Source: Cryptomeria japonica
Lineage: Eukaryota > Streptophyta > Pinopsida > Cupressales > Cupressaceae
Assembly: GCF_030272615.1 (NCBI RefSeq)
Contig: NC_081405.1
Coordinates: forward strand, 605,598,177 to 605,662,176
DNA: 64,000 bases
Direction of reading: 5' to 3'
Shown here: positions 57,170-64,000 of the stretch, piece by piece
How positions within the stretch are numbered: the stretch's first letter is position 1
Layout of the letters: the number at the start of each line of letters is the position of its first letter
Notes under the pieces: model-generated
Seen by the model: only the letters and a program-made list of their open reading frames with translations
Told to the model about the DNA's origin: nothing
Databases searched by the model: none
Translations under genes and position numbers: made by a program

Positions 57170-58260
57170 TCATATGATTTGCTTAGGATCATGATTCAGC
57201 TTGACATACCGATGAATGGTCTTGATAGATTCCTCTTGCTTTTCTTCTCCATCCTCATCTCCATCAGTATTAGCATCTAAATCTGCCGATGTAGGAACAT
57301 TATTACTGATACTTAGTTGACTGACAACTAGTTCCCAGAAGGTTACAACCGGTTCATTTACCGCTTGCTCACTGTCGATTTCCTCCATTTTCTTAGAGGT
57401 TTCATCAAGTCTTACATTGATGCTTTCCATGATTCTCTGAGTCTTATTATTGAAACAGTTGAGAGCTTTGCTCTTGGTGGAATACCCTAGGAATATTCCC
57501 TTATCACATTTTGCATCAAATTTTCTCTGGTGTTCACTCCTCTTGATGTAACATTTGCTACCAAACACTCTAAAGTAGCTAACCACAGGTGTCTTACTAG
57601 TCGAATACTCATAAGGAGTTTTATCCTTACCTTTATTGATGAGTACCCAGTTCATTGTATAGACTGCAGTGCTCACCGCTTCTCTCCAAAAGGTGTGGGC
57701 TACCTTTCCTTAAATCAACATAGTTCTAGTTTCTTCAACCACAATCCATTTATTCCTCTCTACTAGGCCATTTTGTTGTGGAGTCCGGGGGCCAGATAGT
57801 TTTCTCTTGATGCCATGTTCTTCACAGTACTTGTTGAATTCACCAAAAGTGAATTCCCCTCCTTGATCAGTTCTCAAGCACTTGATCCTTTTACCGCTTT
57901 TCTTCTCCACTAATGCTCTGAAAGCTTTGAACTTTACAAAAGCTTCAAACTTATCTTTCAAGAATATGACCCACATCATTCTTGAGCAGTCATTAGTGAG
58001 AATCATGAAGTACCTATCACCCTGCACACTCCTAGTTTTCATAGGACCACACAAATCAGTATGCACAAGATCAAGCAAATTGTCAGTAGTGAAAGATTTA
58101 CCTTTAAAGGTTAAGGAAGACATTTTCCCCAATTGACACTCTCTACACAAGGTATTATCTGGTTTGCTTAGCACCGGCAACCCTTTAACTGCCTTGATCT
58201 TACTAGCCTTCATAATGTTATCAAAGTTTACATGGCAGAGTCTCCTATGTCATATCCAGT
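57170..58260 (-). pseudogene. Copia integrase
   Basis: Zinc-binding part HRRLCHVNFDNI with CRECQLGK. Catalytic core keeps all three acids: LVHTDLCGPM, CLRTDQGGEF and TPQQNGLVERNK. The C-terminal part has RVFGSKCYIKR and KGIFLGYSTKSKALNCFN. A stop at 57710-57712 splits it; another precedes HRRLCH. Confidence 0.93.
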
Positions 58261-58429
58261 TATCATCAAATTTAGCCATAAGACATGTACTTATATTTGC
58301 ATTCAGCTGAAATAGGTTACCTTTGGTCTTCATGTCAATGGCCACCAATTCACCATTCTTGAATTCCAAAGTGAGACCATTGTCATTCAGCTGGGCAACA
58401 CTCAACAGGTTGTGTCTGAGACCATCAAC

Positions 58430-58660
58430 TCAATACACATTGTTAGCACTACTCTTTCCATTCAGAGAGATGGACCCTCTGCCTTTGACCATACATGGTG
58501 CATCATTACCAAAGTGAACCACACCACCATCATACTCTTCCAAGGATACAAACTTGCTCTGGTCACTAGTCATATGGTGATAACAACCACTGTCAATAAT
58601 CCACTCATTGGTATTATCAAACCGGGAGACAAGAGCCTTCTTGTTTGACACATCTTCCTT
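58430..58660 (-). pseudogene. Copia protease
   Basis: EWIIDSGCYHHMTSDQSKFV carries the DSG active site; VHFGNDAPCMVKGRGSISL completes the domain. It is in frame with the zinc knuckle upstream. Confidence 0.9.
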
Positions 58661-58769
58661 GATAGCAACAAACACAATATCTTCATTTTCTTCATCTTCT
58701 GATTCCTCATCTATAACACCTTCATCAACTGCCACAAAATAGTTTCTCCGGTTTCCTCCTTTGAATTTC

Positions 58770-59460
58770 TTGAACCTTTCTGGTTTGTCCTTGTTGTCAC
58801 TATTAGGACAGTTCACAACAATATGTCCTATCCGGTTACAAGAAAAGCATTTCAAAGGAAGCTTACCTCTGTATTTGTCGATTCCCTTAGGAAGTTTCCT
58901 GGCAAGAAGAGCTTCAAATGCCATCAGAATCTCCTCATCATCCATTTCTCTGCTCTGCCTTGGTTAACCTCTGGTGCTAGCTTCTTTTCCTTTTCTGGAT
59001 GGTACAGCAGAAGCTTTAAAATTTGATTCAATCTTTTGAACACTACCATCAAAACTATTTAGCTCATAGGTTGTCAACTTTGCAATGATGGAGTCTAGGG
59101 ATACCTTAGTCTTGTCTATTGATCTCAGCTCTTGAATAGCAGCAACCCTTATTGGGATCTCAGGACTTTTCTTACCACAGTGGAATCTTCCATTTTACCA
59201 CCTACACTCTTGATATCTCCAACAACGGTTTTGATTCTTATTCCATATTGTTGAATGGTCTCACCTTCAACCATCCGCATGTCTTCAAACTTCCCTCTAA
59301 GGCTTTCTTCCTTAGCTTGTCTTACATGCTCATCACCACCATAGATATTTTCAAGAGTATCCCATACCTCTTTGGGATTTACCTTATCTTGGACATCAAT
59401 AAACTCAATGTCAGATAAACTACTAATTAGGGCTTCCATGACTTGCCCATTCTCCTGCAT
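58770..59460 (-). pseudogene. Copia gag with zinc knuckle
   Basis: The gag core has IDVQDKVNPKEVWDTLENIY, RGKFEDMRMVEGETIQQYGI and VGDIKSVGGKMEDSTVVRKV. A frameshift near 59150 moves to the frame with FEALLARKLPKGIDKYRGK and the knuckle CFSCNRIGHIVVNC (CX2CX4HX4C). A stop lies just before MDDEEI. The N-terminus upstream of 59460 is also broken. Confidence 0.9.
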
Positions 59461-59679
59461 CTTTCTCTTTTGGTCATCGGTGAGAGTACCGGTAGGGGAA
59501 ACATAGGCATTCTAAACATAGCTCCAGTGTTGAGCACCCATGCTTCTGATGTATATCTTCATTCTGTCTTTCCATATACTGAAATTTTCTCTGTCAAACT
59601 TTGGACCTTCCCTCTTCATCATTAGACTGGGATCTTTACCTCAAGCGGTTAAGCTTATAACACAGAGGACCTAGAGGAC

Positions 59680-59692
59680 GCTCTGATACCAA
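59680..59692 (-). other. Primer-binding site of the copia element (initiator Met tRNA type)
   Basis: TTGGTATCAGAGC on the minus strand, one base inside the 5' LTR, the standard copia primer site. Confidence 0.92.
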
Positions 59693-59693
59693 T

Positions 59694-61161
59694 TGATAAC
59701 TGAATGATGAACAGATTACCAAACCGGTACTGAGAGGGGGGGTGAATCAGTACAGACAAAAACACACTCTTAAACCAGTTTGTTAGCAGACATTGTGCAT
59801 TGACAGACAAATAGTAACATCGGTCCTTAAACAGAGTACAATTGGCAAAACCCAGAATAACTAAGACAAGCATAAACCGGTTTACACTTATCTTCTCATA
59901 CAATCTAACTCTTCATTTCCATTTCACCCTAATGCATAAACAGGTAATCTACCATCAAAGATATACATATAAGCAACTAGATCAACATGATTCACCGCTT
60001 GACAGAAAACAACATAGCATCACATGAAGAAGACATCACACATGACACGCATATTTTTCACGTGGAAACCCAACTGGGAAAAACCACGGTGGGGATGAAT
60101 ACCCACAAGCTTGTTTTTGAACTCTTTAGAAGTCCACTATGTTAGGAGCCTTGTCTGGTTAAAGACTGATACAATAGGTTTTGTTACGAACCGATCCTGT
60201 TAGGGATCACCCGATTAAGGGATGGCTAGAATACCCGGTTAAGAGTTAAACCCTGTTAAAGGTTACCTTGTTAGAGGATTTCAAGAACTCAATGGTTTTG
60301 AGTCACCCTATTAAAGGATTTACAGCAAGCTGGTTAAAGCTACCCTATTAAGGGATTTTCCAACTGTTGAGGTGGTTAGAGATCAATAGGTATTACAATG
60401 ATCTGGTAATAGCACTCAATGCCAATGCAAATTCGCTTAAGCTCCTCTTCACCTTCTGCACTTACACTTTGCAGGTATCACTTCTCTCCTCTGGTCTGGC
60501 AAGAATCACGTATCTCTTCTCTTGGATACACACACACAATTTTTGCCAACAACCTCAGAAAGAATCACAACATCAACCTTATAGGAAAACTGATAGGTTG
60601 GTAGCATAAACCCTAAACCCTAAACTTGTTAGGTTAAGGAATTCAAATGGTTCAATCCTGACCATTGAGCACACTGCATTAAATGCAACAGTCTTGATCC
60701 AATCTCAAGACATTCTCCATCATTTGTTTTCCACTGATTTCATGTCGGCTGATAACCCATCACACATTATCACCATTTACAGACTTCACACATTCCTGAG
60801 GTAGATAGGAACAATCTCCTTCATGCAAGATCCTTCACGCACCCAAGGCTTACGTGGCAACACGATCTGTTCTTCGTTATCATGCTAACTCATCACACAA
60901 AGTCACCGGTTGAGCCACACAAGCTTGAAGCACTTCAACCAGAAACGCTGAAGTTGAGACTACCAACCGGTAGTCATACAACGCTTTCATGTGCCGGTTC
61001 CCATAACCATATGTCGGTTCACCTTGAACAAACACACCACTTCACTTTGGCACAAATGCCGGTTCACAATGCTATACCAGTTCTCTTCTCTTCATCATAT
61101 TGACATCAATGACAACACACAATGTCATTATGTCCTCATATCGGTTCACATAATGCCAACA
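59694..61161 (-). repeat. 5' LTR of the copia element
   Basis: 1468 bp. It differs from the 3' LTR mostly by C/T and G/A changes and small indels. It has an extra 'cataaccatatgtcggttc' block near 61002-61020. Confidence 0.95.
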
Positions 61162-61166
61162 CTCTC

Positions 61167-61456
61167 ATTATAGGCTCATATTTGATACCTCAGCGGTCAG
61201 CTACTCCCTTAGGCATAACTAAACTACTAGCCCCACTATCTATCATGCAATTATAAACAAGATTATTCCCTATAATTAGAGAAAGATAGAAGGGAGGAGG
61301 CTTATTGATTTTATTTGAATTCTCTACCTCTAAAGGCTGCACTAAGCTTGTAGGAGTTGAAAATTGCAACCTTTTGTAGTCACCTATACAACATTGATAT
61401 CCTTTAAAGCTTCTTGTAGTAGGTCTCTCTGAGATGTGATAGAAAGAGCATCCCAC
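61167..61456 (-). pseudogene. Gypsy protease, N-terminal part
   Basis: VYNCMIDSGASSLVMPKGVA carries the DSG active site of the 48-64 kb gypsy element. A stop follows after VADR. The copia element cuts the domain about 12 residues later. Confidence 0.85.
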
Positions 61457-63080
61457 ATAGAGACATTAAGGCTAGCTTTTTTTCATTTGCTCCACTATGT
61501 TGAATGGAACCACAACCTTAGTGGAAGCCTTTGTAGTAGCAATATCTTCTTTTGACATTGTAGGAGTCTTAGGTGGTTCTCCCTTCTTGGTATTTTGTGT
61601 CAAATATTTCTCTTTATTTGGAGCAACCACCTTATCATATTTCTTTGGAGTGGGATATTGCATGGCAACTTGGGAAGCTTGGGCTACTATGGTAGTTGTA
61701 TTAGGTATCGTTGGCCATAAGGTCAATGTTAATCCGATTTATACCACAAATTCAACCTCCTGCCAATTCATGAAAGAAGAATATGCCTATGAATGATTGC
61801 GATAATCACCAAATTATTGTTGTCCTAAAATCGTTGGTTTATTTTGAGCTACTAAGTCTTGAGAAAACTCACCATTTTGAAAAGTGGTTTGTTTATGAGG
61901 CTAATTGCATTGATTACACCATTCTTGCTCTTGAGAAAGATTGTTCTGCATTGGAACCAATGTCTTTGAAGTACTTGCAGCCGAGGGATTTAAACTATTC
62001 AAGGGTCTAGTATTATTCCACTGATTTTTCTCTTAGAAGTTTGACCTTTGCTGATTGTTCTGATTTTGTGGTCGGTAGGGTATGTTGGCCTATGGCAACT
62101 AGCTTTTGACTGAAACTAATTCATTTTCAAACCCTTGCATTTGTTGGCTCATTTTTTGTATTGAGGCCTCAAGAGAATCCTTGAGCTCCTGAATCTCTAA
62201 AGATTGTGGAGTTGGTGCAGGTGTGAGCAAATGACTTGTAGATGTCATTGGTATAGGTGACATAGAAGGATTTTGTGTAGAAGCCTCTATGATCAAGGGC
62301 ATTGGAGTTATAGGAGACATCTTCCCATCTTGTATTGAGTAATTTTCTACCCTAATGGCAGTGTCATAAGACCCTAGAATCTTATCTCCTCCCATTGATT
62401 GCATCATGGTAGCAAAGTCATTATTTTAATCTCTAAGAAAGTATAAGAAAGCATGGTTTGAAGATGGCTTCACCAACCCTGGGATCTTATCCCAAGTCTT
62501 TTGAAATATATAGTTGAAGTCACCCATAAATTTTTGGGGTGCTCTCTTAATAGTAGTTATTTGCTCAACCAGTGACAAATGGTCATTTTTATCTTCAAAT
62601 TATTTACACAACTTTTCTCCTAATTCATCCTAGTTGTGAATGGAGCTAGAGGGTAGACCCCTACACCATTGTAGGGCCTTCCCTTTGAAAGATGAGGCAA
62701 GAATCCTCACTACAACATTACCCTATGTTACATCAAATGCCATGAAAATGCTTGCAACATCTTAAATGTGTTCATTCAAGGTGATAGAAGATTCCCCAGT
62801 AAAGAATTGTATGACCTTTAGGGATGCAACTAAAATGTCATTTCTTTGGGCTAAAACCAAAGGGCTGCCACCATTAAAGGTGACAAATGTATGTTCTCTA
62901 GGGATTTCCATGGAAAATAGTGGCCTATTGATATGGATGGCAGGATCTCTAGGCAGTGATGGTCTTGTAAATGGAGGAGTAGAATGAGACCTTAGGGGTG
63001 TAGATGTTGCTAGTTGAGTTCCCCTAACAGGTGATAAAGAATGCCTAACTCCTCTCCTTCTAGAACTTGAATATGAAAGC
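61457..63080 (-). pseudogene. Gag of the 48-64 kb gypsy element
   Basis: The capsid domain is readable at 62990-62430: FSMEIPREHTFVTFNG, ASSFKGKALQWCRGLP, FMGDFNYIFQKTWDKIPG. Then come a Pro/Ser/Thr-rich part with LTPAPTPQSLEIQELKDSLE and a knuckle-like EWCNQCN with PHKQTTFQ. At least eight stops occur, all in one frame shared with the protease. Confidence 0.85.
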
Positions 63081-63357
63081 TATATATATGAAAAAATTAC
63101 CTCTATAACATGCTTTGGTTTGTGATCTTGGCATGAAAGCGACAGCTGGTCATGAACAAGAGTTTGAATTTGTCCTTAAAGTCACCAAGTGTTGAATGTG
63201 ATCACCTCCAAAGGCTAAATTGCTAAGAGAAGAACTAAATCCTTAGCATGAGTGTTGAAAAATAGTCTCATTGGGCATGCCAGAAACTTTGGCATGACTA
63301 GTGGCTTGAAGTGGAACTGTTTAGTGAACGAATTTATCTTGAATGCTTTTTAGACTA

Positions 63358-63375
63358 GTCCCATCGGACATGCCA
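63358..63375 (-). other. Candidate primer-binding site of the 48-64 kb gypsy element
   Basis: TGGCATGTCCGATGGGAC on the minus strand, five bases inside the 5' LTR. A near copy (TGGCATGCCCAATGAGAC) lies about 90 bp further in. Confidence 0.5.
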
Positions 63376-63380
63376 GAAAT

Positions 63381-64000
63381 TGTTTTCACAAAAGTGTGTA
63401 CCCTTGATGAACTCTCAAGCTCATCAACCCTATGACACATTGAAACAACCTCCAAGTGTGGGACCTTGCATTATTGATGTTGAATCTCTGGAGAAGGCTT
63501 GTTTCCTTATTAATCTGATGAAAGTGTTGGACTAACCCAACACATATAAATCCTAATCTATTGATCTAAGGGGGAAAAGGGTTAGAAGGAATGCTTGAAA
63601 GAAAAAGAAAAAAAAAGGTTTGAAATTGATCTTCCTCCCTATAACTGCACAAAGCATCAATAAGACTACCCAAAGCATGCACAAGTTTCTATCCTAATCA
63701 GTTTCCTAAGAATGAGTGAAGGTTGGAATTTTATACGATGATAAGAGAAACTAAAATTAGTTCGAAGGTGACATCCAAAAAGGGATCAACATAGTCATAT
63801 TCACTAAGGAAAACATATATGAATGCATTCAAACAAGAAGGTAACAAATTACATAATTTGTGAGAACTAAAAAAGGCAAAAAGACTATCTTATTAGTGCA
63901 AAGACAAGATAATTTTTACAAATGCAAAGAAACATAAATTTTCTATAGAAGAAAGAAAGAAGATCTCTCAAAGGGGTTACAAAATTGCCTTTATAGGTTA
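63381..64000 (-). repeat. 5' LTR of the 48-64 kb gypsy element, partial
   Basis: Matches 47876-48503 up to the window edge. The outer LTR end and the right TSD are outside. Confidence 0.85.

Larger units (their letters stand above)
53877..61161 (-). mobile_element. Full-length Ty1/copia retrotransposon (TSD ctctc)
   Basis: 7285 bp. LTRs are 53877-55325 (3') and 59694-61161 (5'), with ctctc at 53872-53876 and 61162-61166. On the minus strand the LTRs run TGTTGGCATTATGTGAACCG to TTATCA. The PBS and polypurine tract are in place. The polyprotein order is gag, protease, integrase, RT, RNase H. It interrupts the protease of the gypsy element. Confidence 0.96.
47876..64000 (-). mobile_element. Ty3/gypsy element with RNase H before RT, runs off the window
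   Basis: 3' LTR at 47876-49711; the inner part of the 5' LTR starts at 63381 and continues past the window end. Alignable LTR sequence: 47876-48503 with 63381-64000, both with 'gacatccaaaaagggatcaa'. Order on the minus strand: gag, protease, archaeal-type RNase H, RT, ordinary RNase H, integrase. A copia element sits in the protease. Stops and lost catalytic residues make it dead. Confidence 0.9.

Overview
The window is intergenic DNA from a large, repeat-rich plant nuclear genome. No intact host gene is visible. Almost everything is decayed retrotransposon: plant-type LINE RNase H, Ty1/copia and Ty3/gypsy Tat-like polyproteins, plant mobile domain (PMD) genes, AT-rich LTRs and tandem arrays. 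A gymnosperm, probably a conifer, fits best: very long gypsy elements, nested insertions, no intact genes and the 'aaagaggggcaaaa + TGTAgACACC' LTR style. This is inference from style, not a database result. No tRNA, rRNA or CRISPR array was recognised.

Layout. 1-3.6 kb: the 3' half of a LINE (reverse-transcriptase tail, zinc-binding region, RNase H) followed in the same orientation by a third, unrecognised ORF and a 3' hairpin. 4.1-6.9 kb: tandem arrays including a 359-bp satellite. 7.0-8.6 kb: a decayed multi-exon minus-strand gene of unknown identity. 9.4-12.0 kb: a minus-strand, two-exon PMD pseudogene lying antisense to a plus-strand LTR (12.4-13.9 kb).

15.0-44.6 kb is a nested stack, all on the minus strand unless stated. 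An outer gag-bearing LTR element (15037-44580, TSD gggac) was split by a Tat-lineage gypsy element (18652-41243, TSD ccact/ctact). That element was split by a gag-only non-autonomous LTR element (25868-32295, TSD cctgt/cctgc), carries a solo copia LTR in its leader (37190-37984, TSD ttctc), and has its 5' LTR interrupted by a plus-strand PMD-element fragment (about 38646-40901). 44.76-46.28 kb: a second, 5'-truncated LINE copy with long TSDs that carries only the third ORF and the same 3' hairpin.

47.9 kb to the window end: another gypsy element (minus) with an unusual domain order, an archaeal-type RNase H placed between protease and reverse transcriptase. It was split inside its protease by a full-length copia element (53877-61161, TSD ctctc). 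Stops, frameshifts and lost catalytic residues show that none of the polyproteins is functional as read. The most interesting leads are the LINE third ORF with its covarying 3' hairpin, the spliced antisense PMD genes with motif arrays in intron 1, the gag-only element encoding a membrane segment, and the RNase H order in the 48-64 kb gypsy element.
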